Assembly: GCA_008508345.1 (NCBI GenBank)
Contig: QNGE01000967.1
Location: 97,770 to 161,769 of the forward strand
Origin: Paragonimus westermani
Taxonomy: Eukaryota; Platyhelminthes; Trematoda; Plagiorchiida; Troglotrematidae
Direction: 5' to 3'
Length of the DNA: 64,000 bases
Shown here: positions 14,201-26,464 of the stretch, one piece after another
Layout of the letters: every line of letters begins with the position of its first letter
How positions within the stretch are numbered: the stretch's first letter is position 1
Notes under the pieces: generated by a model
Database searches by the model: none
The model's input: the letters and a program-made list of their open reading frames with translations, nothing else
What the model was told of the DNA's origin: nothing
Program-made: the position numbers and the translations under genes

Positions 14201-15523
14201 TTTCTGTTTGACTCGTTTGTGTGTACCGGCAAACTCGTCATTCAACGCGTTTACTAGAGTGCACAGCATAGTCGATGTTGAACTTGACACTCAAATCCAC
14301 GTATGCCTATTGTAAATTGATGTCCCATGCAAATTTGTGGATAAATCTTTCCTCTTTCTTACTACTCAAATTTTTGCGTGACAATCTTTTTTGACGCTCG
14401 ATTATTTTTTAGCCTTCTTTTTTGTTCATACAGTCAGTCCTGACTTTATCACAACTGCTGTCGTTTTGTTACGTAACATCCACTCGGTCCTCACTGCACG
14501 CCGCAACATATTCTTTATATGAATTTCAAAGCCCCTGTGGCCCTCTACATTTTTTGAAGAAGATGGGTGGAAAGTTTTACAAAAGCACTAGTGTATCACT
14601 CTCGACTAAACTAATGTTCTGTTGACCACGCAGAAATTCGTATTGTCCAACAGATAGTGCAAAAACAGGTTCCTGTGCTTGTCCGTTGACAGGCGCTTAG
14701 CTATCATTCGGTGACCTAGCTTTTGTACGTAGCAAGCCTTTTTCTACTCGCGTGTTTTCTACTGATGCGTGTGCTTGCCGCAGAATACGTGTAGGCACTT
14801 CCTCTGAGAGTGTTGATCGTTCCAACCTATTTGGCTCTTGTAAGCTGATTTGCTTTGGGGTTAGAAAACTATGAACTCGTGTACAGGATAATCTATTAAG
14901 TTGCGGGTTATTTGTGATATGCAAATCCTTCTTATGACATCATCTAAGAAAAGGAAGAATACCGTTAACACATTTAAACTATCACTCAATTGACCAGGAT
15001 AACCATAAATAGAAGGAACCAATAAATTTTGGTGCGGCCCGGTTCAAGTAAATACATCAAATAAAAGATGACCAAGGTAGATTTCTCCAAACCTCATAGT
15101 CATAAGTTAGAATCGAAATACAGAACCTAGCAGCAAGCATATCATTCGGTACAGGCTTGATATCCCGGCTACCATGAAAGGCTAGGGTACCGAATTATCA
15201 AAACCATTAACAATAGTTTTTAACCATTTCTTCTAGATCAGTCACCTGCCGAAAATCTGAGGTTAGTTCACAATTCCACTTGTCTCTAAAGGTGGTTGCA
15301 GAAACTATCGGAGAATGTACTGGCAAACTGTCTGGTTTTCAGTAACATCGACATTAATAGAAAGTATACTGGATGACTATCTCTGAAATAAGGTAGTGGG
15401 TCTTGAACTCGAAACTAGACATAACACGGGTTCCGTGATGCATATTCAAGCTTCACAACCCTCTGATTACAAGGGAATTTTGAGTCAAGAATGTTGATCC
15501 GGCATGGCTCACTGATGCAAATC
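8244..15523. other. Non-coding stretch
   Basis: No exon with splice sites and protein similarity, and no recognisable mobile element, was found. Open frames up to about 100 codons exist but look random. Sequence is AT-rich, unlike the GC-rich LTR just before it. Confidence 0.5.

Positions 15524-15576
<53 letters not shown>
15524..15576. repeat. (TTA)n microsatellite
   Basis: A perfect ATT/TTA trinucleotide array of about 17.5 units with unique sequence on both sides. It is likely to be polymorphic. Confidence 0.97.
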
Positions 15577-15577
<1 letters not shown>

Positions 15578-16612
15578 TAAAACTTCCAGTAATGTTGGTC
15601 AGTACAGCTTGCTGTAAAACCGCAAGAAACAAACGTATATATGACCATATAATTATTCACTAGAATGCACTTTCAAGAGCAAAGTGGGCGAACAGTTTTA
15701 CCATTGTTCCCGTGTACCTCAAGCGTCCTCCATGAGTTCCTCCTCGTTTGTACCAGTAGTTCCGCGTACCGTCCAAAGAAACAAGAGTCTGACGGATTGT
15801 AAAGTATCGAGAAGATGTGTGAGCACTATAAGACAACGTTAACTGTCATAATAAGTGGTCCGTTAAGGGTGAACAAACCTAATGTATTGAACATTTGCCA
15901 TCAAAATTGTGTTCAACACTACCTTCTTGAAACTAGCCTAATCACTCATATACAGAAACAGAATTGCGGTGATAAATGCTTCAAGATTGTCATCTCAGAG
16001 CTTTTTATATCGTTTAGTTCCATAATCTATTCACATCTGAAAGCGGGGATACTTTTCGGTTTTGGCTCGAAAAGGATTAGACGCTTGTCAAAAAGGTTCA
16101 GAGACGGACCTTTAGAAGGACGAAAAAACTCATGACAATTCCCAATCCCAGGGATGTGCCGACATTGGATGAATTCGCAGTGTTCCACGTATGCGTTAAG
16201 GGTGCGTAAATTTTTACCTACTGCATCAGCCACCAGAACAATTCTTTGCAGTAGACATTGAAGAAACTTTGGGAGATCATTCATAAAATAATAAAAGGCT
16301 ATATATCCGGAACTTTTTTGAAGTTAGAATGTGTTCATGTCTGAAATTACTACTTATCTCAGTGACACAGCTGAACTGGATAGATGTTTCTAAATCCTAC
16401 CCAAGCAACACATTACTGAGGAACAATCCGTATTACAAGTTTAAGGGTCAACATTTCTGCAGACTCTCACAGATCACCAAGTTTTCATATATGTCGGAAT
16501 GTTGAGTCAGTGCTCCTTTCTGGCATGACGGTAGGTCGGTAGATTTCAGTTCCTCATATCCATTTATTTCCCATTTATATTTTTAGGTAGAGCGACATAA
16601 CCTACAATCTGA

Positions 16613-16665
16613 TTAACACAGGAGCGAGAACACAAGTATCAATCGTTCTCTCGCTCTTGTGTTAA
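16613..16665. repeat. Short hairpin with TTAA ends
   Basis: Two arms of 19 and 21 nt (16613-16631 and 16645-16665) are inverted complements with one base mismatch and a 2-nt insertion, around a 13-nt loop. The outer ends are TTAA. It could be a tiny remnant of a TTAA-targeting (piggyBac-type) foldback element or a transcribed hairpin. Neither is shown by the sequence. Confidence 0.6.
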
Positions 16666-17040
16666 CATATGAACTTGTGAACTTGAACCGATTAATTATC
16701 GCCAAAACACTTTGAAGTTTGGGCGATCTTAATAGCCATTTGTCTGAACTTCAAGATAAGCTACGTCTTCGATACATAGCAGAAAAGCTGGTAGTGAATG
16801 AGAGTTTCAGTTCATCAAACGGATGCTTCTTTGATTTATGAGATGAATCTGGATGAGGACGTTTGAGTGAAAGGAGTTTCATACGGAGAGTGATCGTTAA
16901 CAGATAAATCGAAAGCACCTATAGGACAGAAAAACAAATCACCAGTAACTGCCACCATTTAGTTATAGGTGGACCGTCTGGTTGGAATATCTGGTTAATA
17001 ACTGGATTTAAAACAATGGTTCCCATCGATAAATTTGTAA

Positions 17041-17671
17041 AAAGCCAATAGTATCTTGTAAGATGTGTTGCAAAATGACATTTCGTTCGCATCTCATCGG
17101 TTACTTTTGCTAAATTAGCATACACTTTATATAGTTGGGGGGCAAGCAGCTAGGCGAAATCAATCTAGAAATATTTGAAACAGTCAGTCAGGTGACCAAA
17201 GCGGAAGCAGCAAAATGCAACTGATTGATAATTTTGATGTAATAAATGGGTGGTTAAAGATACATACATATTGAGTGGGAAAGGGCAGATATGGTTAGAA
17301 AAATCTACAGAAAACAAACAAGAGCTAAAATAATGTATAAAAAAATGTACCAGTTGCATTCTTACCAACATAGTGAAAGGTTAGTCACCAACTGTTTCTG
17401 AGCGCATAAAGAGGGATTCAGTCGATGTATTGCGATGGTTTCCGCAATATTGAGAGCCTGCTTTAGCTTGGGTCTAAAGAACACTCTGAAAGCCGTTCTA
17501 GGGTCCACTGAGTGGCCGGTCTGTAGAAGGTGTTTTGTAATGGCACTGACGGCACAACCAACCCCCGAATTCAAAAGCCATTTCGGTATGTGTTCGTTGA
17601 TACATGTGCCAAGGTGCCTCCTGGTTCTGCCGATACAGACAATCAAACGTGTATACAATATTGGATTGGGC
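17041..17671 (-). mobile_element. Penelope-like element 3' fragment, - copy
   Basis: This fragment reads on the - strand from 17671 to about 17041. It holds the end of a GIY-YIG endonuclease reading frame (stop near 17362) followed by about 320 bp of 3' untranslated sequence. Its part 17059-17498 is an exact inverted match to 17731-18111/17672 onward, forming arms of a large inverted repeat. From 17058 outward, matching breaks down over about 18 bp. The 173 bp at 17499-17671 belong only to this copy, so it is the longer of the two. In Penelope-like retroelements the GIY-YIG domain is C-terminal to the reverse transcriptase; no reverse transcriptase is left here. Confidence 0.72.
17362..17658 (-). 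pseudogene. GIY-YIG endonuclease domain of Penelope-like element, partial
   Basis: The 98-codon frame contains a degenerate second GIY-YIG motif, CIGRTRRHL, where the family usually has YIG. It is followed by an EH-type histidine segment (INEHIPKW), then a conserved block SAITKHLLQTGHSVD, and ends with an alpha-helical segment including IAETIAIHRLNPSLC. This order matches the C-terminal endonuclease of Penelope-like elements. The catalytic Glu is plausibly the E of IAET. The N-terminal GIY motif is missing at the truncation point near 17671, and the tyrosine is replaced by cysteine, so the domain is taken as inactive. Confidence 0.7.
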
Positions 17672-18129
17672 GAACGGCTTTCAGAGTGTTCTTTAGACCC
17701 AAGCTAAAGCAGGCTCTCAATATTGCGGAAACCATCGCAATACATCGACTGAATCCCTCTTTATGCGCTCAGAAACAGTTGGTGACTAACCTTTCACTAT
17801 GTTGGTAAGAATGCAACTGGTACATTTTTTTATACATTATTTTAGCTCTTGTTTGTTTTCTGTAGATTTTTCTAACCATATCTGCCCTTTCCCACTCAAT
17901 ATGTATGTATCTTTAACCACCCATTTATTACATCAAAATTATCAATCAGTTGCATTTTGCTGCTTCCGCTTTGGTCACCTGACTGACTGTTTCAAATATT
18001 TCTAGATTGATTTCGCCTAGCTGCTTGCCCCCCAACTATATAAAGTGTATGCTAATTTAGCAAAAGTAACCGATGAGATGCGAACGAAATGTCATTTTGC
18101 AACACATCTTATATGCTACTATTGGCTTT
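17672..18129 (+). mobile_element. Penelope-like element 3' fragment, + copy
   Basis: This is the second arm of the inverted repeat, reading on the + strand. It begins abruptly inside the GIY-YIG domain (TAFRVFFRPKLKQ), reaches the stop near 17806 and continues into the same 3' untranslated sequence. For 440 bp it is identical to the - copy. The two 5'-truncated ends meet head to head around 17671/17672. Twin priming during insertion or a later inversion could explain the layout; an assembly foldback is also possible. Confidence 0.7.
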
Positions 18130-21100
18130 CTTCAAATAACTGGATTATGAACTTGAGGATTTTAAATTGGACATCACACACACTTGATCACAGCTATTGC
18201 ACTCAGACAAGCCTTTCGGTTAACCCACTTTGAACGAAAGCATTAGACTCGAGTTTTACTCTTATTAGTTTTCAACAGTAGTACACATCTTTGTCCTAAG
18301 TGGAATTTGCGCTCCGACCCTCGAGCTATGGAACTAGCCTGTTATCCATGACAAGAGCAATTCCACAATATGCATGGCCAAATGATCATCTCCGAACGCT
18401 CAAACACAACTTGGTGTGAATAGTGTTTAGTTTGCCCGATCATTTCGAAAGGAGAATATCCAGAATCGCTCCGTTCTATCCCACGAATAACCCCGTGATC
18501 AGGACTTCTTAACTAGGTTGGGGTTACCGTCTTCATTGAATTGAGCGTTTGGATGTGATTGTTCGCCCATGCCTAGTGTTATATAATTGGCGTTTCGATT
18601 AAAACGCTAGTATCGCACGCGTGGGGGCAAGATTGCAAATTTTATTGAAGACGATAATACACTACTGATGTGTTTTAACAATAGCAAAGCTCCAGCTTAG
18701 TGCTTCCATACCAAGTGGGCTGGCCGAAGAGCTTACCTGGATGCGAGAAGTGAGATCAGGTGATCAGTTGAAATTAACTGAGGTTTTGAGTAATTGATAG
18801 TTGAGGGCTTTCTGCCTAACACTTAAAAGTGGAACGACCCTTGGAAGTGAGCCGGCATTCACGGATCACTTTTATTCGAACATAATCGATCAATATCGAG
18901 GGGTTTTACTCGCAGATGATGATTCATTGGCTGTTACAGAAGGAAAAAGGCTCTCTGCCAAATGCATTCCTGTCTTTACGTTAGCCGGGAGGAATTGAGT
19001 TGGATGGATTGCAGGTGTAAAGAAAAACTGAAGGAAAGCATGCTGTTGCATAAACAACGAACGTTGAAGCAGTGGAATGGTTTCCTGTCATATGTGCGTA
19101 TTTAGTGACCTGTGCATGTGGGCTGGGATTTGGCTAAGAAACCGATAGCATAGGTTGTTTCTCACGCTTGTACCGATTGATTAGAACTCTAAAAATTTCA
19201 CCCCATCAATTCATGATCACAGAATTGGGCAATGTGTGCCAGTGTGAACGGAACTTAACTGTGAAGCAGCTTTGTCTGCATTGCAACCTGTCTATTTCAT
19301 AGTCCAGTTTCTGCGAACGTTCCCGTTGGCTTTCGTTTGTGTTTAGAAGAAGGTATTTCAATAGATGACTTGAAGTGTTGAGCGTGTTGTGAGTGGGATT
19401 TAGGTTTTTTTAAATGTCGGAGGTGGTTTGTAAGCTGACCTAAGTCCGCTAGCCCCACTTGATGGGGAGATCTGCGTTGGCCCGATAGCTTCTACTAGTG
19501 TGCGTAAATACACTCAATAATTGCCAACTCTTTTCCAGTCTGAGGACAGCAGACCTATATGTTCGGTTCCAGGTGTGGGTGGGTCGTACAGTACAGTCTA
19601 GATGAAAGAACTTCACGGTGATTGACTCCACAGTTCTTCCTCAAAGATGCTTTGATATGTGTTTTCAAGTCATGGTTACATATTTTGAAAACGGACAAAC
19701 TATTTGTCACCAAGATCCCTTGGTTTTGTTCTCAAACAGATACGATTACTTTGTTGTCGCCAAGGTAGTAGTCACTCCAAGCTTGACGACGATTATGCAT
19801 CATTTTGCTGTTGTTGTCGCTTTTGGACATCCGTGATTGAAACAGCTGGAATTGTTTTGCAGGGTATTCATACCCATCGGGTTTTGTGTCGAGTTTTGTG
19901 TCGTTGGTGATTCGATGGTGTTAGGCAGTTCAAGAACGAAAAGAGTGGAAGACGAATCCTAAGATAAATCCTTATGGAACACCGTTAACGTTAACTACAA
20001 GTTCAGCTGGATACATCCCCAGTTACCTTAGTAATTGGCAAAGAGGGCCGTAGCTATTGGGATTCTGTAGAAGAATAAATTGATCCGCCCTAACGAAAGC
20101 TGTTTTCCTAGGGTTTTAGTGTCCCCAACGTATATGTTGGTAAATACATCAAGGGGTCAAATTTTAATAAAGCGGATCTTACTGTATGTGTTGGGACTTT
20201 ACTGTTGAACAGCCTTGTCTTTTTCTTCTTCTTCGTCGTCAACTTTTGAGGTAAGCCATGTTGAAGTAAAGCCAATCCTCTCCATCAGGAGTCCTTTGCG
20301 ATATCACCGCATGAAGTACTGAGAAAAACAGATGTTCGGCCTGTTCTGCCTAGTATCTGTACCATACTGAATCTCTCAACGTAATCAAACGTTTGGTTCT
20401 ATATTTCGGAAGTTCCTGTTTCTACTGGTTTCGAAAAATCTTCTGGAACATTGCTGTTGACGGCTTCAGGGAGTTCTTCAGAGTCGATCTGTCACTGGAG
20501 ATCTAGGTTGCGTGTGATGGGGGAGCTAGGCCGTTCGGTCTTTCTGGGGGGTGCATTTTCACTGCCGTGAAATTCATTAGATGGTAGATTCTTAAACTCA
20601 TGTTCCGATGGAATTATCGTCTAGCTCAGTAAAAGTAGCTGAATCAAATTAGTTCATGAACACAGTGGTCATGTAGCGCTGTTATCTGATCAGTGAGAAA
20701 CGTGTTGCCCAAAATGGATATCCAGACTGAAAACTAGCTTGGATCAAAGTTCCGCATTACAGCAGAGTGTATAAAACACAACAAACTTCGGTCTTTTGCC
20801 ATAGTGGTCTCATTTGACAGATTTACTAGGCTTTAAGAGGGACAGACAAAGTTAGGGATGAAATAAATTCATGCAAGTGAATCAGGCGAAGGAGAGTTGC
20901 TAGCGAAACTGATGAGTGATTACAGCATAGTTCATCGAAGCAGAAACGGGAATGAACTGAGCGTCGTGACTGAAAACTAAGTTATTGCATAAAAATGGGG
21001 TTTATGAGTAAAGGAAACGAAGTTTCACAGCAATATTATATTTATTGTACCTCTTCCAGAAACTTTTGGGAACTCTGGTAGTATACGCATATGACTGCTG

Positions 21101-24100
21101 CTGACGCCTCGATGTGCTAATTCTGTTGTCTAGTGTAAACTCAGGGAAGTATCTATTACTGCGCAGTCCTGTAAGCTGGAAGCTTAGAGTCGAAATTCTG
21201 GCGTCACATTGTCTCCGTGCCATAACAAAAGCAAAGCATTGACCTAGTGCTTCACCTTCAACCCTGTCAGCATCAAATTCTTTTCGAAAGAGATATGTGA
21301 GAATGCTTTGGGTGGTACTAACCTCGTCAGCTCAACCCTCTGATTGTAAACTGAGATCTGGTATACGACAGAACGTGTAATCACAAGTTAAAGATTGAAT
21401 TGAAGATTCAGAGTTACATTAGTCAGCTGTTATACTTTCTTTTTGTGTAGGATAAAAACATTCAACCGTTTGTGGTTGGCAAACAAGCAATCTTCCATCA
21501 CAGCGGATACACCTAACTGGATTTTCCAGACCAATTATGTTTCCCTTGATTACACTTAGTGGCAACGACTGCCATAGTCAATGTATACGCGCCTAAATAA
21601 GCCAGTACAGAAAAGCACCTAAATTGTGGTATTTGCTTTTCGTCTTCTAACAAAGGTAGCAATGTTATATTTTACTGATTCTAAGTACTTGTTTGCCTGA
21701 TTGGAAAAAGTTACAGTTGAAACTAATTCGGGAAACAAAATGCATATGTCGAAAAGCACCTTATTTTTGCTGCGTCATACTTCTATGATCCGGCTTGTTC
21801 CAATCTCATAAAACATTCTGTAGTTTGGCTGTGCAACGTATCACGTTGCCATGGCTGAAGCAGTCACCAAGGTCACTGAGGGGTGTGAATTACAGACCCG
21901 GTTCGTCACCTATGCGAAAACAATTAACGTATGCGACTGTGTCCTTATGTTTCACAAGAAACTAACAGTCTGGGAAACACATTAGGTTAAAAGTTCAGCA
22001 CAGAGAAAGAAACGAAATATGTGCTGGCACACAATCTGAGTGTACGTGTGCATACGCATGAATGATTAGGTCAACTCAACACGACATAATGAAACGCACT
22101 GTTGCGACAAATGTAGCTGATGCACATTAGGGCTGGTGGGTGGTAAAATTTGGTGGTTTGTGAAGGCTAATTGATGTCGGTTTGATAAACACAATCTAGA
22201 AAACAGCCTGCGAAACCTCAAGACTTAAAGTCCCAATCCGAACCATTTGGACGATGGGTGACCGACAATGAAGGCGAGTCTCGCTAGAGCATGAATCGAA
22301 ATTCACGAAATAAATTAAACTAGTGGGCATCCAGAAAATAATGTGACTGAGTTTTCATCTATTCCAAGTTGTGTTGGGATATTTTCAATTTGCGCCTGAT
22401 TTTTTAATAGCAAAAATGTACATTTTTTAAAATTTAATTTCACTGGTTACTCAGCTTTACTTCTAACTAAATTAGGCACTTAGTAAAGTAGTGATTTTAC
22501 TTGCGCATACCCTGAGTGTTTTGATGAATTCCCAAGTCCAAGAACTGGGAGTAGAGATAAAATTAGGTTAACAAAGTACGGATGGCCGGGCGATGTGGTA
22601 CAAAACAGAATGATAGTATACTGTCTTTTCAATGAACTTCTGTCTACAAGAGTTTTAAACTTACACATACCAAGTGAAATTTGCACATGGATATGAATAT
22701 ATCACAGCAGCAACAAATCAAACTTTCCCACAGGATCATCTGAAATTATAGTATTTAAAAAAAACAACACGTTTTACACAACCAGATGAAATAGGGCTTT
22801 GAGAAGTCGACTTCACAACAGCCGACACAATAATTTGCATTAAAAAACCGATTTTAGATGGTTGCCGCAGATATTCCACGATATGTACCAGAATGGTCTG
22901 GGTCGGCTTGACAAGCCTAGATATGATATTTTATTTCCTGTGAAGGACAAGAGTACCTATCTATTCTCCACTTTAGAAAACAATCAGAAGCGCCTTATAT
23001 TTATATATAAAAACATGTCAAAATACTTACAAACTGGTATCTCAATAGTACGCAAACATCACAGGCAGAAAATGTACACTACCTCTTTAAGGCATGTGTA
23101 AACCACCTCAATATTGGGTGTAGATTTGTGAGTAAACATACATTTCAAAACCAGCCGTCTGAAAGTGTGGGAATCCTTTAGAATCAACATAGCTCATAAA
23201 TGGTTCACTCCAATCAACATCCTCACAGACCACACGTGGACATCTCCGCATCTTCTTTATTTTTTTTCCAGACAACTCACTATTTTATTGCACTTTATCC
23301 GTCTACAGTTATGAGTCAAGGTCACCCCATCAATGTAGTGCAAACAGTTCTTGCTTATGACGCCGATCACTCGAGTCAAAGAAAAAAACAACTCGTTATC
23401 TTGAGAGGGTCATGAATAACTATGGATTTTCCCATCTACTCTTCCTCTTAATCTCAACGTGTGGTTTGATCAAGCATGCAACAACTCACTTTTCAGTGTG
23501 ACAGCTGAACTGGTTCTTTAAAAACAACGGTTGAACAAATGTTTTCACCTTCATCTTCTACACTTGAGACTTATGCACTTACCAAATTAGATCGTTTTTG
23601 CTTTCTTGCTTCGATTGGTCGGTGTCACCTGAAAAAACTTGGAAAACACTATTCACCTTATGATTGGTCTACACTAGCAGCAACCACCAGTGTAGGCGAT
23701 GAGATTGACGCTCACCTGATCCACATTGCCGTGACCCCGCTTATTATGGTCGGTTGTGTGGCAATATGAGAACGCGGTAATGTTTGTCCAGTATGACGAA
23801 TTTACAAGATGATTATAGAGATCGTGGTGTGTAGGTTTAGGAATATGCTTAGAAAAACTTCCAGTTGGTGGCCTTGTTAGCTGTCAGAATCAGCGAATAT
23901 TAACCGTTAAAATCCACTCATCAGGTTTAATAAGGGTCAGTGAAGCTGAGTTAAAGTTATTTGCCGTGTTCTTACGTGCAAGCTAGACACTCAGGAATTA
24001 TGGTTTGGGGCGATATTATGTTGCTTCTTCGTTTGCCGGAAGTTATTTCAAAATTGGCGATACATCTGATTGCCGGACTAACTCAGCAAAAATCGTTTTA

Positions 24101-25061
24101 TATTAGAAGAATTTCCTTGACGCAGTTCAATGCGATTAAGCCTGACAACGTATAGAAAGCTACGATTATGATCATATTTATATGCACGTAGGGTTCATTA
24201 GGCAACACTTTAGAGTTCTGTTGCTATAAGTCCAACAACGAGATCTCGGTAGGTTTCATGCAACTCTAGTGAGGTTTAGGGAATGCACAAAAGACGAAGG
24301 ACGATCGACTGCGATACCACAAATACATGATTACACATGACCCCCACATTTTATTGAATTCCGATAAAAATTTTCCGCAGTGAATGTACTGTTATTGGTT
24401 TAAAAAAGCACATCAAGGTATATCACAAAATCTTCATAAACGAATGAGACTGGCTTTACTACTGTTGGGTTTCATGACAAAAGTAGAGAACATAAGTGCA
24501 ACAAGCCAAGCTGATGACTTCTAGCCCGACTACGAAACCGTTTAACTGAAGTGTACTATATACACCGAATCTTACTCCCCGGAATAGCAGTGCTCCACTA
24601 CCGTGGACTTTAAGCCTGTTCAACAGTTTGCACAAATCACATGGTTCGACTACATAGAACTGGCACAGCATTGGTTAAACTTACGTTCAAACTACATGTG
24701 TGATGGAATAAGAAGACGCCAAATTGGCCTTTGTCCTGACTAGAAATGTATGTATACATTCAGGTTGCCTTGTAACGTGTGCCAAAGTAGCTGAGTCTTT
24801 CATGATGCTAATCTATTTGGATTTTTACCACGCGAATTAATCGAATTCCTCTACAATTTTTGCGTAAAACTGTATTATCTGACTATACTCCAAAACAAAC
24901 GGCGGATATAAAAAAAACAACCCCCAGGATTATAAAAAAACGAGCAGTCCCGTGTTTTGCATATATATATAACTACTTGTGTCTAACATAACGTGAAGTT
25001 ATAAGACGTAGGGCGATCTGTGCACCTTGCGGCTCCAACCATTCAATGTTCTCTATTTTAG
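18130..25061. other. Intron upstream of netrin NTR exon
   Basis: This stretch ends in the splice acceptor TATTTTAG at 25054-25061. No upstream netrin exon or identifiable transposon was recognised in it. It is assigned as intron because the exon at 25062 starts with two bases of a split codon and must be spliced to something further 5'. Confidence 0.6.
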
Positions 25062-25133
25062 GTCCAGAGTGTCCTTCCTGTAGGGCTCATAAAAAGCGGA
25101 TTCGGTTCAAGAACTTCTGTCGACGGGAAGCCG
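25062..25133 (+). CDS. Netrin, exon opening the NTR (C345C) domain
   Basis: This 72-bp internal exon has an acceptor TATTTTAG and a donor GTGAGT. It enters and leaves with one base of a split codon outside, and encodes about 23 full codons. The peptide CPSCRAHKKRIRF followed by FCRREA corresponds to the start of the netrin C-terminal NTR module, where family members have a Cys-x2-3-Cys pair, a lysine-rich stretch and a further Cys. Netrins are secreted laminin-related guidance proteins that bind DCC/UNC5-type receptors, and the NTR module binds heparin-like matrix. Its last base, G, joins TG at 56342 to give Val, restoring the CRREA-V-FLGAIETH reading frame. The exon is far from its neighbours: 31,208 bp to the next one, and at least 25 kb from the previous one unless it was missed. 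Confidence 0.88.
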
Positions 25134-26221
25134 GTGAGTTAACAGTGTCTAGTATGACTAGTGCCGAAATATCCATGAAAAAAGATGGAATATTTGACAT
25201 CTTTTATCGGGCATCTGAAGTCGGCCTCGTTTGCCGACAAAATTTCTCAAATGTGACTAAGTTGGCACACTTCAAAATGTTTTTTTTTAGGTTTTTGCTA
25301 CTTGTGAAAGCTCAAAGTAGTGTGATTCAAACATACAAAGGCATCCGTTAGGCTGCTTAATAACCATTGGACTTTCGCTTGGCGAATACGTAACACCGAG
25401 TTCTATTTATTCAGCACACCAACAACCATTGAAACATTTATATTTGTATTTGCGCATATTTTCCCACGTACAGTATGGGGATAGCAACGACTCAACAACA
25501 CTAAGCGGAAGGAGTTGACTGAGTCATGAAGGTGCCTCATTTTCATGATGCCGGTCGCCATGGGCTAGATCGATTCCAGATTTGCACATTCTGGTGTCAC
25601 TGCCTTCGCGTTATCATGTGTGCCAATCGCAGGAGAACAGACACGAGTAACTACGTGTTTTCTTAGCACAAAAATTATTACAACTGCAAGTAAACTGCCA
25701 GATTACTTGAGAAACGATGAGTAGACCCAGCAACGCACCGACTTGGTAGCAGTGAATGTATTCAGCTGTCGGATGAGCACGAATTAGTGTGGATAGCAGT
25801 TTGAGACAAAAGTTAGCTGTCCAGTGATGTTCTAACACGAGTAACTTTATAACAGCTAAAAAACTGTAAATGTGACAGACATGATTGTCCATCTCTTGCC
25901 GTAGAAGTTGTCACTGCTGTCAGATTACCGGTTACTTTAAAAAGCTGGAACAGTGTCTGAGTACGCACGATTTAAAGTCAGATCACTAATATGAGGAGAC
26001 CATCAAGGTTAGCCAAGGGAATTGCAACACAGTCATATGCGTTTGTAATCCAACTATATGAAACCAGTGAGGTCGTCCTACTATAAGTAACGACCAATGG
26101 ATGCATTGGTCGTATCCACCCAGACCAAGTAGCTCACATTAACTTAAATGATGACTGATTTAGATAGATTTGCCTGTCGTTCAACACTTCCCTGCTTAAC
26201 CCTTGTACTATGTTTGAGTTA

Positions 26222-26464
26222 CTGATGGTTAAGAACAGTGGTGGTGTTATTTCTAGCTCGGGTTGATGGTTTTGGTATTGATATGTTCGCCGAGCTTGGC
26301 ATTTAGGTTGTAAACGTTTCATCACCATGCGAGGTGACATCATCAGTGCGTAAGTGTTTCAAAATATACGCTGAAACACTTACGCACTGATGATTTCACC
26401 TAGCCTGGTGATGAAACGTTTACAACCTAAATGCCAAGCTCGGCGAACATATCAATGCCAAAAC
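26222..26464. repeat. Palindromic repeat, head-to-head pair with hammerhead-like core
   Basis: Arms 26269-26361 and 26372-26464 are inverted complements with few mismatches and a 10-nt centre. The left unit extends further, from about 26222, and matches 55520-55664 in the same orientation. So this is two copies of one repeat placed head to head. Each arm, read outward from the centre, holds CTGATGA, then a 6-nt segment, a short loop and its complement, then GAAAC. That spacing resembles helix II and the core of a hammerhead ribozyme, but one extra base follows CTGATGA and no helix I or III was established. Penelope-like elements are known to carry hammerhead motifs, so this could be their terminal repeat. 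Confidence 0.7.

Noticed and set aside
15524..15576. CRISPR-like or satellite array
   Set aside because: Simple trinucleotide microsatellite without spacers; the genome is eukaryotic.
1..25061. Search for upstream netrin laminin-EGF or laminin-N exons
   Set aside because: No block with the CxCxGHA-type pattern between plausible splice sites was seen, so none is reported, although very short exons may have been overlooked.
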